DNA of 64,000 nucleotides from Elusimicrobiaceae bacterium. GTDB lineage: Bacteria; Elusimicrobiota; Elusimicrobia; Elusimicrobiales; Elusimicrobiaceae. The translations under genes and the position numbers were made by a program. Under the pieces are notes generated by a model. The model had not been told where the DNA came from, searched no databases, and was given only the letters and a program-made list of their open reading frames with translations. The DNA is taken from positions 26,235 through 90,234 of the forward strand of contig JAFVWP010000101.1 in the NCBI GenBank assembly GCA_017501565.1. Reading direction: 5' to 3'. Below, piece after piece: positions 28,488 through 40,702 of the stretch; the stretch's first letter is position 1, and the number at the start of each line of letters is the position of its first letter.

Positions 28488-29909
28488 TTAAATATATCCT
28501 TTCGGTACGGGCGGTAAATGGGCTTTTAAACTGCGTAATTTTCTATTTAAAAAATTCTCTGCCGACGGAGATAAGAAAGTAGTTCTTTCGGCTTTCAAAA
28601 AGAACTTTTCATATTCATACATCGGAAAATCCGGGTCTTTTTGCCACTCTTTTATCCAAACAGCCAACATATCTTCCACCGGTTTGCGTGCTACCTGCGG
28701 CAAGTTTAATTTAGATACATAACTTGCCAAAGTCATTTCTTTGGTTTCTTTTACATTCCAGGTTTCTTCGTCTGTTTTAACAACAACCAAAGTTCTGTCA
28801 TTCTCAAAAAAGGAGTCATAATGAATAAAAGCTCTTTCTTTTACGTCTTGCGGGAAAAAGTCCTGCTGATCCGGGTAATATTGGGATATTTCTTCTTTTC
28901 TCAAAGAATGCTCACGCGGATGAGGCTCAAACAAACGATGATGGCTCAGCGCGGCCATATCGTCCATAAAAGCAGAAATAGTTTTTTGGCTGTTGAAATT
29001 TTCATGTAAAGCTAAAATGGGCATTTGTTTTAAATAAGGATACACAAAAATACCCAAGAGCATTTCGGCATATTCGGCAGATAAGTCTTTGCAGGAACCT
29101 ATTTCATCTACGCTGTGCAGAAAGTTGCGCGCCCCTTTGAAAAAACATTTTTCTTCCAATTTGGTTTTCACCGGCATGCCGTATTCCGCTTGTGCATAAA
29201 AAGAAGCCGTTTCCCCCAACATTACATCTTCGCGGTTGGCCATCCAATACAAAAGATGCACCCCTTCGTGAAGGCCCAAATTTATATCTTCCGCCAAAGA
29301 AGTAATCATCTGCCCGACGTAAATAGCGCCTTTTTTTTGTTTTTTTACAGACACCAGGCTCGCGGCGGCGCCGTCTGACTCTACTTCTTTTATGGAAATA
29401 AAAGGGGTTTTTAAATTTTTCTTCGGCATAAAAACATCTTGTGTGTAGCGAAGACCTAAATAAATGCCGAGCGTTTTTTGTAAATGTTTTTTCTCTACTT
29501 CATTGTGCGTTTTACCTGTTACAAAATCACACAGCGGAAATTTATGATCTTCTGTCGTGGTAACCGATGAAAAACTTCTCTCTGTTTTAACATGGACTTC
29601 AGTATGTTGGGAATAAAAAAGAATAGATTCTCTTTTTAATTTTTGCTCGTTTTCGGCAAGCCAGGTCAAGAAATTATCTACCCGATACCAACCGGTGGAG
29701 CGGTCCGGATCCGAAAAATCACTCCGGCCGTAATATTGCTGGAGTTCACTTCGCACCGATTGATACAAAGGGCAACCGCGCGCTTGGATAGCTTGCCCCA
29801 AAAGCGCGATTTTTTCTTGCTCGGCCAAACCAAAAGACACCTGCTCCGCTTGTAATGTCAGCGGAGAAAGCATCAGCAATAATGCCGGCAAAAAGAAGAG
29901 AGATTTCAT
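28488..29909 (-). CDS. Secreted HExxH protein B, paralogue of A
   Basis: A 473-aa protein with a signal peptide (1-21, LQAEQ). It is collinear with protein A along its whole length: CPLYQSVRSELQQYYGR near the N-terminus, HEGVH at 214-218, a glutamate at 233 in GETASFYAQAEYGMPVK, and the end PPVPKGYI. The HExxH-to-Glu spacing (14 residues between) is identical in both. The sequences have otherwise diverged widely, so the duplication is old and the conserved points are likely functional. It is transcribed first, 24 nt upstream of protein A. Confidence 0.6.
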   Translation of the reverse strand: MKSLFFLPALLLMLSPLTLQAEQVSFGLAEQEKIALLGQAIQARGCPLYQSVRSELQQYYGRSDFSDPDRSTGWYRVDNFLTWLAENEQKLKRESILFYSQHTEVHVKTERSFSSVTTTEDHKFPLCDFVTGKTHNEVEKKHLQKTLGIYLGLRYTQDVFMPKKNLKTPFISIKEVESDGAAASLVSVKKQKKGAIYVGQMITSLAEDINLGLHEGVHLLYWMANREDVMLGETASFYAQAEYGMPVKTKLEEKCFFKGARNFLHSVDEIGSCKDLSAEYAEMLLGIFVYPYLKQMPILALHENFNSQKTISAFMDDMAALSHHRLFEPHPREHSLRKEEISQYYPDQQDFFPQDVKERAFIHYDSFFENDRTLVVVKTDEETWNVKETKEMTLASYVSKLNLPQVARKPVEDMLAVWIKEWQKDPDFPMYEYEKFFLKAERTTFLSPSAENFLNRKLRSLKAHLPPVPKGYI

Positions 29910-29945
29910 AATTATATTATAGCCTTTTTCTTTCTTTTTTCAAGC

Positions 29946-29977
29946 AAAAACCCCGGGCTTTTCTGTCCCGGGGTTTT
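29946..29977 (-). terminator. Terminator of the dnaA-gyrA gene cluster
   Basis: Stem AACCCCGGG/CCCGGGGTT with A and T tracts on either side lies 17 bp past the gyrA stop. It is usable in both directions. Confidence 0.85.
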
Positions 29978-29993
29978 AAGTAAAAACAAGAAG

Positions 29994-32510
29994 TTATTTT
30001 TCTTCTTCTACTTCTTCGTCGTCTTTAACGACGGGAGCAATACGGGCGATTTTGTCACCTTCTTCCAATTTCACCAAGCGTACGCCCTGGGCATTACGGC
30101 CGACGGAGCGAATTTCTTCACAGCGGATACGGATGGTCATGCCTTTTTCCGTTACCACCATTAAGTCTTTGCTTTCGTCCACCAATTTAATACCCACTAC
30201 TTCGCCGTTGCGTTCACTGGTTTTAATGGTAATGACCCCTACGCCGCCGCGGTGTTGGCGTCTGTATTCGCCAAAGCCGGTGCGTTTGCCGTAGCCGTTT
30301 TCACAGACGGACAATACATCGGGCTCTTGGCCTTGGGGCACTTGTTCCATACCTACCACCAGGTCATTGGCTTGTAAGTTAATGGCGCGCACACCTTTGG
30401 CCGGGCGACCCATAGCGCGGACTTGGTTTTCATCAAAGCGAATGGATTTGCCGTTTTTGGTGGCGATAATCACTTCTGAATTACCATACGTCATTTGCAC
30501 GCTGATCAAAACATCGCCTTCTTCCAAGCCGATGGCAATGATACCCGTTTTGCGGATATTGGCAAACTCACCCAATTCCACACGCTTAATGGTCCCTAAA
30601 CGGGTACACATAGTTAAATAGGCTTTTTCGCCTTCGTGCTTTTTGGGGTTAAAGTCTTCAATAGACACCGCCGAAGTTACTTTTTCTTCGCCGTTTAATT
30701 GCAGTAAGTTCACCAAGGCTTTTCCTTTGGACATTCTGTTTCCTTCCGGAATTTCAAAGGCGCGCAAAGCAAACACACGGCCGCGGTTGGTAAACATTAA
30801 GATAGTGGCGTGAGAAGAAGTAATAAATAAATGTTCCATAAAATCTTCTTCTTTGGTTTTACCGCCGATGATGCCTTTGCCGCCGCGGTTCTGACTCTTG
30901 TAAGTAGAAAGAGGAATACGTTTGGCATAGCCGTCATTGGAAATGGTAATGACCACATCTTCTTTTTCAATCAAATCTTCCATGGAGAATTCCGTCATGT
31001 CCGGGCCGATTTCGGTGCGGCGTTCATCGCCGTAGCTCTTTTTAAGTTCAGCCAACTCATTGACGATAATATCCAAGATTTTTTGCGGATCGGCCAAAAT
31101 GCCTTGCAATTCCGCAATCAGTTTCAACAAGTCTTTTTGTTCTTGTTCAATTGCCGCAGAAGACAATTGTGTCAATTGATGCAAGCGCATATCCAAGATA
31201 GCCTGCGCTTGTACTTCGGACAAACTGAATTTGCTCATCAATGCCATTTTGGCGGTGGGTACGTCTTGAGAAGAGCGAATAATCGCCACCACTTCGTCCA
31301 TATTGGCAATAGCAATCAACAAGCCCGACAAAATATGTTCGCGGCGAATAGCTTTGTTTAAGTCAAATTTCGTGCGGTTGGTAACAATTTCCTGGCGGTG
31401 TTTGACATATGCTTTCATCACATCTTTTAAAGATAAGATGCGGGGACGTCCGTCCACAATAGCCAACATATTAACCGCAAAAGAAGTTTGCAATTGGGTA
31501 TGTTTGAACAAATGGTTCAACACTACTTGGGCATTTCCGTCGCGTTTAATTTCAATCACCAAGCGCATACCGCGGCGGTCGGACTCGTCGCGAATATCGG
31601 AAATATCGGTAATTTTCTTATCGCGGACCAAACCCACAATGCTTTCAATCAAAGAAGTTTTGTTGACCATGTACGGGATTTCCGTTACGATAATCGCTTC
31701 ACGGCCACCTTTTCTTTCTTCAATTTCCGTTTTGGCTTGTACTTTTACACTGCCGCGACCGGTTTCAAAATATTCGTAAATACCTCTGGTACCGCGGATA
31801 ATGGCCCCCGTCGGAAAATCCGGCCCTTTGATGATTTTCATCATTTCTTTGGTAGTAACAGCCGGGTTTTTGATATATTCAATAATTCCATCGCAAACTT
31901 CCCCCAAGTTATGCGTGGGGATATTGGTGGCCATACCTACGGCAATACCGGAAGAACCATTCACCAACAAAGCAGGCACTTTGGCCGGCAAGACGGAAGG
32001 CTCCAATAAAGATCCGTCATAGTTGGGAATCATCTTGACGGTATCTTTATCCAAATCATTTAACATTTCATCGGAAATTTTTTGCAGGCGGCATTCGGTG
32101 TAACGCATAGCCGCGGCAGAGTCTCCGTCAATAGAACCGAAGTTCCCCTGTCCGTCTACTAAAGGTTGGCGAATGGAAAAATCTTGCGCCAAACGGACTA
32201 AGGTATCATAAACAGCCGTATCGCCGTGCGGGTGATATTTACCAAGCACATCACCGACTACACGGGCGGATTTTTTGTAGGGTTTATTGTATTTTAAACC
32301 CATTTCGTTCATAGAATATAAAACGCGTCTGTGTACGGGTTTTAAGCCGTCGCGCACGTCAGGCAAAGCACGCCCGACGATAACGCTCATCGCGTAATCA
32401 ATGTAATAAGAACGCATTTCATGCGCAATATCACGTTGTTGAATATTTCCGAATAAATCTACGTTTGTTTCTTGCGGCTCTTGTGCCGCGCCCGTCAATT
32501 CTTCGCTCAT
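29994..32510 (-). CDS. gyrA: DNA gyrase subunit A
   Basis: An 838-aa type IIA topoisomerase subunit. It has the winged-helix breakage domain with the active-site tyrosine in [12 protein letters not shown], the QRGDxx-like loop region ([16 protein letters not shown]), and the beta-pinwheel C-terminal domain. The GyrA box reads QNRGGKG, which marks it as gyrase and not topoisomerase IV. An acidic tail (EEVEEEK) ends the protein. It follows gyrB by 63 nt containing an intercistronic hairpin. Confidence 0.97.
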   Translation of the reverse strand: MSEELTGAAQEPQETNVDLFGNIQQRDIAHEMRSYYIDYAMSVIVGRALPDVRDGLKPVHRRVLYSMNEMGLKYNKPYKKSARVVGDVLGKYHPHGDTAVYDTLVRLAQDFSIRQPLVDGQGNFGSIDGDSAAAMRYTECRLQKISDEMLNDLDKDTVKMIPNYDGSLLEPSVLPAKVPALLVNGSSGIAVGMATNIPTHNLGEVCDGIIEYIKNPAVTTKEMMKIIKGPDFPTGAIIRGTRGIYEYFETGRGSVKVQAKTEIEERKGGREAIIVTEIPYMVNKTSLIESIVGLVRDKKITDISDIRDESDRRGMRLVIEIKRDGNAQVVLNHLFKHTQLQTSFAVNMLAIVDGRPRILSLKDVMKAYVKHRQEIVTNRTKFDLNKAIRREHILSGLLIAIANMDEVVAIIRSSQDVPTAKMALMSKFSLSEVQAQAILDMRLHQLTQLSSAAIEQEQKDLLKLIAELQGILADPQKILDIIVNELAELKKSYGDERRTEIGPDMTEFSMEDLIEKEDVVITISNDGYAKRIPLSTYKSQNRGGKGIIGGKTKEEDFMEHLFITSSHATILMFTNRGRVFALRAFEIPEGNRMSKGKALVNLLQLNGEEKVTSAVSIEDFNPKKHEGEKAYLTMCTRLGTIKRVELGEFANIRKTGIIAIGLEEGDVLISVQMTYGNSEVIIATKNGKSIRFDENQVRAMGRPAKGVRAINLQANDLVVGMEQVPQGQEPDVLSVCENGYGKRTGFGEYRRQHRGGVGVITIKTSERNGEVVGIKLVDESKDLMVVTEKGMTIRIRCEEIRSVGRNAQGVRLVKLEEGDKIARIAPVVKDDEEVEEEK

Positions 32511-32546
32511 GGTTTATAAACTCCTGTAAAACCTTCAAAATCTATG

Positions 32547-32568
32547 CCCCGCCCCAGAAAGAGCGGGG
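32547..32568 (-). other. Intercistronic hairpin between gyrB and gyrA
   Basis: CCCCGC and GCGGGG are separated by 10 nt. A T run follows only on the plus strand, so for the leftward transcript it is not a classic terminator. It may protect or process the mRNA, or stop antisense transcription. Confidence 0.45.
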
Positions 32569-32573
32569 TTTTA

Positions 32574-35348
<2,775 letters not shown>

Positions 35349-35352
<4 letters not shown>

Positions 35353-36461
35353 TGAATTCTCGTAGGCATAATGACGTATTTTAATTCGTCATTTCCCACC
35401 GGCTCAATCAATACCGGTTGAGAAGCATTCACAAAAGAAAAAGTAACTTTTTCACTGCCTACATTTTTTAATACATCAATGATGAATTGCGGATTAAAGG
35501 CACATTCAAAAGGTTCTTGTGAATATTCGGTGGGTAATTCGTCCGAAAAATCTTTCGTTTGAGAATTGGACGTAATGGTAATAGTATTGTTTTCCACATG
35601 AAATTTAACAATACTCTTAAATTCATCGGAACACAAAGCCGCACGGCGGGTGGCGGCTAATAATTCTTTGGTAAAAACTTCGTAAGAAATATTTTTCTTG
35701 CTGGGGATCACTTGTTTGTAATTGGGGTAATTCCCTTCTACCAAGCGGGAAATAAAGGTAGTTTCATTGAGTTTAAAACTGACTTGGTTAGAAGAAACAT
35801 ATAACTCAATGATGCTGTCTTTGTCCGGTTTAGCCAAAGAAATACAACGCACCACTTCATTTAAAATTTTGGTAGGAATAATAATTTTAAATTCTTCCGA
35901 TTCCGGCAAAGCCGCATGAGAAGCAATAGCCAAACGGCCTCCGTCTGTGGCGACCACTTCAAACCTTTCCGCTGTATTGTTCCATAATAATCCGTTTAAG
36001 AAATAGCGTTCTGCTTGGGTAGAAGCGGAAAATGCCGTTTTATCAATCATGGTTTGTAAAGTAATAGGATTTAAAGCAATGCTTTTGTTATTTTCAATTT
36101 CGGGAATGGCGGGGTATTCTGACTTGGCTGTTCCGATAACCCAAAATTTACTTTTTCCGGATTTGATATGAACTTTGTTATTTTCCGCGGTATAAATATT
36201 AATTTCTTTATCGTCGGGGAAATTTTTAATAATATCCGTAAAATCTTTTAAAGGAATGGTGATACTGCCTTCTTCTTCCACTTCAGCATTGATATAGTGA
36301 ATGGTAGCCATTTCCATATCGGTACGCACTAATTTAATCTTGTTTCCTTGGGTTTCAAGCAAGAAATTGTGCAAAATAGGATACGGAGTACGAGAAGAAG
36401 CACTCGTAGAAATAACCTGAATTCCTTCCAGAAGGGTCGTTTTAGTAATATTTATTTTCAT
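35349..36461 (-). CDS. dnaN: DNA polymerase III sliding clamp
   Basis: A 370-aa clamp from the ATG at 36461 (MKINITKTTLLEGIQVIS). Three clamp repeats can be traced, and the end YVIMPTRIQ is a typical beta-clamp C-terminus. A longer frame to 36548 would add a non-homologous Cys/His-rich stretch that crosses the DnaA-box region, so I reject it. It is 172 bp downstream of dnaA. Confidence 0.95.
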
Positions 36462-36489
36462 ATTCTTGTTAATCCTATTATATATGTCC

Positions 36490-36649
36490 TGTTGATAATG
36501 TGGATTTTGTTTACAGCACAATACAAATTTTTGAGTCCGGCTGTGCATTAGTTTTAGTTTTTATTAACATTATGCACATTTATTTTCATTTTTTAAGTTT
36601 TTCACCGGTTATCCTTTTTTTATTCACAGATTTTTACTTGTTATCCACA
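36490..36649. promoter_or_regulatory. DnaA-box cluster between dnaA and dnaN
   Basis: Five 9-mers match or nearly match the DnaA box. TTATCCACA lies at 36641-36649 (inside the last dnaA codons), TTATTCACA at 36620-36628 and TTATGCACA at 36570-36578. TTATCAACA lies on the reverse strand at 36490-36498, and a weaker TAATGCACA on the reverse strand near 36542-36550. The DNA between is very AT-rich. This is either part of oriC or the dnaA-dnaN autoregulatory region. Confidence 0.75.
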
Positions 36650-38025
36650 GCTTTAATATCGCTGAGAATTTGGTTTATTTCTGCGGCAAAGAAAGGGTCT
36701 TTTTTAATCGTTTCTTTTACTAAATCTCTGGCATGAACCACGGTGCTATGGTCGCGGTTGAATTCCCGCCCTATTTCCGGCAAAGACATATCCGTCAAAT
36801 CATTAGCCAAATACATAGCAATTTGGCGCGGCCAGGCAATAGATTGGGTTTTGCGCTTGGAGCTGAAATCTTCCATATTTATTTTGAAGTGTTTACCGAC
36901 CACTTTTTTAATGGTGTTAATATTTACAGCCAGGCGTCTTTCTTCCAAGGTTAAAATATCTGCCAAAATTTCTTTAGCAATAGAAATAGTAGGGGTTACC
37001 CCTTGCATATCGCAATAAGACATCAGCCTAAACAATGCCCCTTCCAATTCGCGGATATTGGTTTGTATTCCTTCCCCGATAAAGGCTAATACATCATCGC
37101 CGATGTTAAAATGGTTGGCATCTCTTTTTTGGCGCAAAATAGCTATGCGGGCTTCAAAATAAGGTTTTTTAATTTCACAGGTAGGCCCGGATAATAAACG
37201 CGAAGAAAGACGTTCGTCCAAATCCAGCTGTTGGGGGGTTCTGTCCGAAGATAAAATAATTTGTTTACTGCTGTCAAATAAAGCATTAAACGTATGGAAA
37301 AATTCCTGCACGCTTACTTTGTCAGATTTTCCGGCCACAAATTGAATATCGTCCATTAATAAACAATCTAATGAGCGGTATTTCCGGCGGAAATCATCGG
37401 TAGAATTATATTGTATGGCTTGCACATATTCGGCCACAAATTCTTCGGCAGACATGTATAATACTTTTGCATACGGATTATTTTGTAAAATTTGATTGCC
37501 GATGGCATGCAGTAAGTGGGTTTTACCCAAACCCGGGGTAGAATAAATAAATAAAGGATTATGCCCCCTATCGCCTAATTTATTGGCGGCCGCCTGGGAT
37601 AGTTTATAAGCAAAGCGGTTGGAAGGAGCTTCAATAAAATTTTCAAAACGATACAACGAATTTAATCTGGACGGAAAAGGATTTCTTTTTACCACCGGTT
37701 GTATAGGTAAAGTGCTGGTTGTGGTAACCGGTGTTTCAGTTTGCGTTGCATTTTCCGTATTTTCTTTTACTATATATTGGATATTTATTTCTAATCCGGT
37801 ATGTTTCAAAACAGCATCTTTAATGATATTTTCGTAGCGATTTTGAATGGTTTTTTGCCAAAAAGGATTAGGAATTTGTATAGTAAGAACAGAATCTTTT
37901 AATTCAAAAGACGCAGGTCTCATCCACATATCGTAAGTGTCTTTGCCTAAAATGGTTTCTAGTTCTTTAAATACGGGTGCGAGTATTTCGCCGGATTGAA
38001 GATTTTCCACAGCTGTTTCCGCCAT
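36634..38025 (-). CDS. dnaA: Chromosomal replication initiator DnaA
   Basis: A 463-aa initiator. Domain I is at the N-terminus (WMRPASFEL), then a linker, then the AAA+ domain with Walker [14 protein letters not shown] and the DDIQF Walker B. Domain IV carries the DNA-binding signature [11 protein letters not shown]. It opens and binds the origin at DnaA boxes, several of which lie just downstream. The last codons themselves contain a perfect box. Confidence 0.97.
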   Translation of the reverse strand: MAETAVENLQSGEILAPVFKELETILGKDTYDMWMRPASFELKDSVLTIQIPNPFWQKTIQNRYENIIKDAVLKHTGLEINIQYIVKENTENATQTETPVTTTSTLPIQPVVKRNPFPSRLNSLYRFENFIEAPSNRFAYKLSQAAANKLGDRGHNPLFIYSTPGLGKTHLLHAIGNQILQNNPYAKVLYMSAEEFVAEYVQAIQYNSTDDFRRKYRSLDCLLMDDIQFVAGKSDKVSVQEFFHTFNALFDSSKQIILSSDRTPQQLDLDERLSSRLLSGPTCEIKKPYFEARIAILRQKRDANHFNIGDDVLAFIGEGIQTNIRELEGALFRLMSYCDMQGVTPTISIAKEILADILTLEERRLAVNINTIKKVVGKHFKINMEDFSSKRKTQSIAWPRQIAMYLANDLTDMSLPEIGREFNRDHSTVVHARDLVKETIKKDPFFAAEINQILSDIKAVDNK

Positions 38026-38265
38026 AAAATAAGATAATACTTTATCTTATCAATTATGAGTGAGAAGGTCAATAAAAAAATACTCATTTTGCTATTTAAT
38101 AAACAAAAACCCCTTAAATTTGATGTTTTTTGAAAAATAGCTATATCCCTATTAGTTGAGTATGATGGCTGTTTTTAAGGCAAAAAATGGAAAAATAATC
38201 CTTTTTTAAGGTTGATTGGCGAAAAAAATATTTTTAAAGTGATAAAAAGATGTAAAAATATGATA
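38026..38265. other. AT-rich intergenic region between dnaA and dfx
   Basis: This stretch separates leftward dnaA from the rightward oxygen-defence operon. It holds the dnaA promoter and, at the right end, the dfx -10 region (TATGAT, 38259-38264). An inverted pair ATGAGT/ACTCAT lies near 38056-38088. I see no perfect DnaA box in it. It is the point where transcription direction diverges. Confidence 0.6.
38044..38072 (-). promoter_or_regulatory. dnaA promoter
   Basis: On the minus strand TTGACC (38067-38072) and TAAGAT (38044-38049) are 17 bp apart, about 20 bp upstream of the dnaA ATG. The -35 is one base from consensus. Confidence 0.6.
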
Positions 38266-38296
38266 AAATTAAATAAGAATTATTCTTATTTAATTT
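38266..38296 (+). promoter_or_regulatory. Fur/PerR-type 7-1-7 operator upstream of dfx
   Basis: A perfect 31-bp palindrome with 15-bp arms around a single T. Its core is TAAGAAT-T-ATTCTTA, the 7-1-7 architecture of Fur-family boxes (PerR: TTATAAT-N-ATTATAA). It begins 2 bp after a TATGAT -10 box and ends 16 bp before the dfx ATG, so a bound repressor would cover the transcription start. The regulator gene is not in the window. Confidence 0.7.
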
Positions 38297-38311
38297 AAAA
38301 AGGGGAAAGTT

Positions 38312-38695
38312 ATGACTAAAATGAATGAAATTTACAAATGTAAAGTTTGTGGTAATATCGTGGAAGTAGTGCATGAAGGGCCGGCGCCCTTGTCTTGCTG
38401 TGGGCAACCGATGCTGAATCAATTGCCCGGTACCATAGATGCTGCCACGGAAAAGCATATTCCTGTTATTGAAAAAATAGAAGGCGGATACAAGGTAAAA
38501 GTAGGGGAAGTAGTCCACCCGATGATTGACGTACACTACATAGAATGGATAGAATTAATTACAGATGACGGACGCGTATTACGCAAATATTTAAAACCCG
38601 GTGATGCACCCGAAGCGGTATTTATGTGTGATGCAGCCAAAGTAACCGCACGTGAATATTGTAATATTCATGGTTTATGGAATAAAGAAATTTAA
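38312..38695 (+). CDS. dfx: Desulfoferrodoxin (superoxide reductase)
   Basis: A 127-aa two-domain protein. The N-terminal desulforedoxin centre has Cys10, Cys13, Cys29 and Cys30. The superoxide reductase centre has EKH (47-49), His69, His75, Cys117 and His120, the complete Fe(His)4Cys set. It reduces superoxide to peroxide in the cytosol with electrons from rubredoxin, which is encoded three genes on. AGGGGA precedes the ATG. It is the first gene of the operon behind the Fur-type palindrome. Confidence 0.96.
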   Translation: MTKMNEIYKCKVCGNIVEVVHEGPAPLSCCGQPMLNQLPGTIDAATEKHIPVIEKIEGGYKVKVGEVVHPMIDVHYIEWIELITDDGRVLRKYLKPGDAPEAVFMCDAAKVTAREYCNIHGLWNKEI

Positions 38696-38725
38696 AATTT
38701 GTTTACTACATGCTAAGGAGAAAGT

Positions 38726-39919
38726 ATGAAAGCAGTTAAAATTACAGATAAAGTTTATTGGGTAGGGGCGATTGATTGGAATATTCGGGATTTTCACGGA
38801 TATTCCACAAAACAAGGTACTACGTATAATGCTTTTTTGATTTTGAGCGAAAAGCCTACATTGATTGATACCGTTAAAAAAGAATTTTATCCCGAAATGA
38901 TGGCTCGTATCCAAAGCGTTATTGACCCGAAGAAAATTCAAATTATTATTTCTAACCACTCCGAAATGGACCACTCCGGTGCTTTACCCCAAGCGGTAGC
39001 CGATATAGAGCCCGAAGAAGTGTATTGCTCCGATATGGGTCATGTGGATTTAACGGAACAACTTTATCCTAATTTTACGATGAAAGTGGTAAAAACCGGT
39101 GATAAAATAGATGTCGGCGGGGATACAATTTCCTTTGTAGAAGCCAGAATGTTGCACTGGCCCGATAGTATGTTCTCTTATTTGGAAGGGGAAAATATTT
39201 TATTTACCAATGATGTTTTCGGTATGCACTATGCTACCAGCAAATTGTTTGACGACGAAAACAACGAAATTGATTGGCTCTACGAAGCTGAAAAATATTA
39301 TGCCAATATTGTTTTGCCTTATTCTGATATTGTCTTACGCTTTTTAGACAGCGTGAAAAAGATGGGCTTGGCTCCTAAAATTATTGCGCCGGATCATGGT
39401 TTTATTTGGAGAAAAGACCCTGCAAAGATTATTGATTTGTATGCAAAGTGGGCCACGCAAGCCCCCAATAATAAAGCGGTTATCGTGTATGATACCATGT
39501 GGGGCAGCACACAAAAAATGGCAGAATACGTCGCAGACGGATTAAGAGAAGGCGGTACGGAAGTAAAATTAATGTCTATGCATTCTTGCCACCGCAGTGA
39601 TGTGGTAACGGAACTTTTAGACAGCAGTGCCTTGATTATCGGTTCGCCTGTATTAAATTCTGAAATTTTCCCCGCGATGGCAGATGTGCTTTGTTACTTA
39701 AAAGGACTCAAAAAGAAAAATTTGGTAGGCGGTGCTTTTGGCTCTTATGGATGGAACCCGGCCCCTATCAATTCTTTGGCGGATATGTTAAAAGCAATGA
39801 AAGTAGAGCAAGTGGCTCCGGTAGTTACGTCTAAATTTGTACCCAACCAAGCTACCCTGCAATCTTGCCGCGAATTGGGTTTGGCCGTCAGCCAAAAAAT
39901 AGCGGAAAAATTAAAATAG
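38726..39919 (+). CDS. fprA: Flavodiiron protein (rubredoxin:oxygen/NO oxidoreductase)
   Basis: A 397-aa A-type flavoprotein. The metallo-beta-lactamase-like diiron domain has the HxExDH motif (NHSEMDHSGA) and later ligands in MLHWPDSMFSY and PDHGFIW. A flavodoxin domain starts near residue 252 (VIVYDTMWGSTQKMAEYV). It reduces O2 to water or NO to N2O using rubredoxin. The gap to dfx is 30 nt with AAGGAG before the ATG. Confidence 0.95.
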   Translation: MKAVKITDKVYWVGAIDWNIRDFHGYSTKQGTTYNAFLILSEKPTLIDTVKKEFYPEMMARIQSVIDPKKIQIIISNHSEMDHSGALPQAVADIEPEEVYCSDMGHVDLTEQLYPNFTMKVVKTGDKIDVGGDTISFVEARMLHWPDSMFSYLEGENILFTNDVFGMHYATSKLFDDENNEIDWLYEAEKYYANIVLPYSDIVLRFLDSVKKMGLAPKIIAPDHGFIWRKDPAKIIDLYAKWATQAPNNKAVIVYDTMWGSTQKMAEYVADGLREGGTEVKLMSMHSCHRSDVVTELLDSSALIIGSPVLNSEIFPAMADVLCYLKGLKKKNLVGGAFGSYGWNPAPINSLADMLKAMKVEQVAPVVTSKFVPNQATLQSCRELGLAVSQKIAEKLK

Positions 39920-39928
39920 GAATCATTT

Positions 39929-40438
39929 ATGAATCAAAACTTTATTGACGGATTAAACTGCATCAGCTACGGCCTTTATATCGTAACTTCTTCTTTTGAG
40001 GGAAAAGACAGCGCCATGATTGTAAATACGCTGTTTCAAGTAACTGCTGAGCCTGCCAAAGTGGCTATATCTGTCAATAAAGAGTCTTTGACTCATGATA
40101 TTATACAGAAGAGCCGTATTTTTGCGGCGATGCCTTTGGAGCAGAAAACGGACTTGCCTTTTATCGGGCGGTTTGGCTTTCGGACCGGTCGGAATTTTGA
40201 TAAATTTGCCGGGCTGAATATTTCCCGCTCTGCTTTAGGCTCGCCTATTGTAAAAGAGCATACGCTCAGTTTTTTAGACGTAAAAGTAGAAAAAGAAGTA
40301 GATGTGGGGACTCATACCTTGTTTATTGGGGAAGTGCAAGATGCTAAATGTCTGCTTTTGCAAACAGAACCTATGACGTATGAGTATTATCATAAAGTAA
40401 TTAAAGGGAAAGCTCCTAAAGGGGCCACCCATCATTAA
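39929..40438 (+). CDS. Flavin reductase domain protein (stand-alone Hrb-type)
   Basis: A 169-aa FMN-binding split-barrel protein (NCISYGLYIVTSS...SAMIVNTLFQVTAEPAKVAISVNKESLTHD). In clostridial high-molecular-weight rubredoxin (Hrb) this domain is fused to a C-terminal rubredoxin and passes NADH electrons to flavodiiron proteins. Here it stops after about 169 residues with the tail GATHH, and rubredoxin is a separate gene 18 nt on. Function as NAD(P)H:rubredoxin reductase is inferred from this context. Confidence 0.82.
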   Translation: MNQNFIDGLNCISYGLYIVTSSFEGKDSAMIVNTLFQVTAEPAKVAISVNKESLTHDIIQKSRIFAAMPLEQKTDLPFIGRFGFRTGRNFDKFAGLNISRSALGSPIVKEHTLSFLDVKVEKEVDVGTHTLFIGEVQDAKCLLLQTEPMTYEYYHKVIKGKAPKGATHH

Positions 40439-40456
40439 AATATTGGAGGAAGTTTT

Positions 40457-40615
40457 ATGAAATATATTTGTGAAATTTGCGGTTATACGTACGATCCTGC
40501 CGAAGGGGACGCTATGCACGGCATTGCGGCCGGAACAGCCTTTGATGCTTTGCCGGCTGATTGGACTTGCCCCGTCTGTGGCGTAGGTAAAGACCAATTT
40601 AAACCAGCCGAATAA
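40457..40615 (+). CDS. Rubredoxin
   Basis: A 52-aa protein, complete although short. Cysteine pairs CEIC (5-8) and CPVC (38-41) bind one iron. YTYDPAEGD, the conserved Gly/Pro loop and DWTCPVCG are classic. GGAGG lies 9 nt before the ATG. It should carry electrons from the flavin reductase to the flavodiiron protein and to desulfoferrodoxin in the same operon. Confidence 0.95.
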   Translation: MKYICEICGYTYDPAEGDAMHGIAAGTAFDALPADWTCPVCGVGKDQFKPAE

Positions 40616-40633
40616 ATCCAAGGTTTAAAAAAT

Positions 40634-40666
40634 AAAAAGCACAGAACTATTGTTTTGTGCTTTTTT
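40634..40666 (+). terminator. Terminator of the oxygen-defence operon
   Basis: Stem AAGCACA/TGTGCTT with a long loop and six T lies 19 bp after rubredoxin. Its T run directly abuts the -35 box of the next promoter. Confidence 0.85.
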
Positions 40667-40667
40667 C

Positions 40668-40696
40668 TTGATTTTTCTTTTTATTTCATATATACT
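40668..40696 (+). promoter_or_regulatory. Promoter of the structured RNA
   Basis: TTGATT (40668-40673) and TATACT (40691-40696) are 17 bp apart. The predicted start near 40703 coincides with the first base of the first RNA helix. Confidence 0.7.
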
Positions 40697-40702
40697 ATTG
40701 TT

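Noticed and set aside
30831..32009. Long plus-strand frames opposite gyrA
   Set aside because: They are shadows of gyrA with low-complexity composition and no ribosome sites.
32547..32570. Terminator between gyrB and gyrA
   Set aside because: The T run follows the stem only on the plus strand, while both genes are on the minus strand; listed as an intercistronic hairpin instead.
36462..36548. N-terminal extension of dnaN
   Set aside because: It runs through AT-rich DNA holding DnaA boxes and does not resemble any sliding clamp N-terminus.
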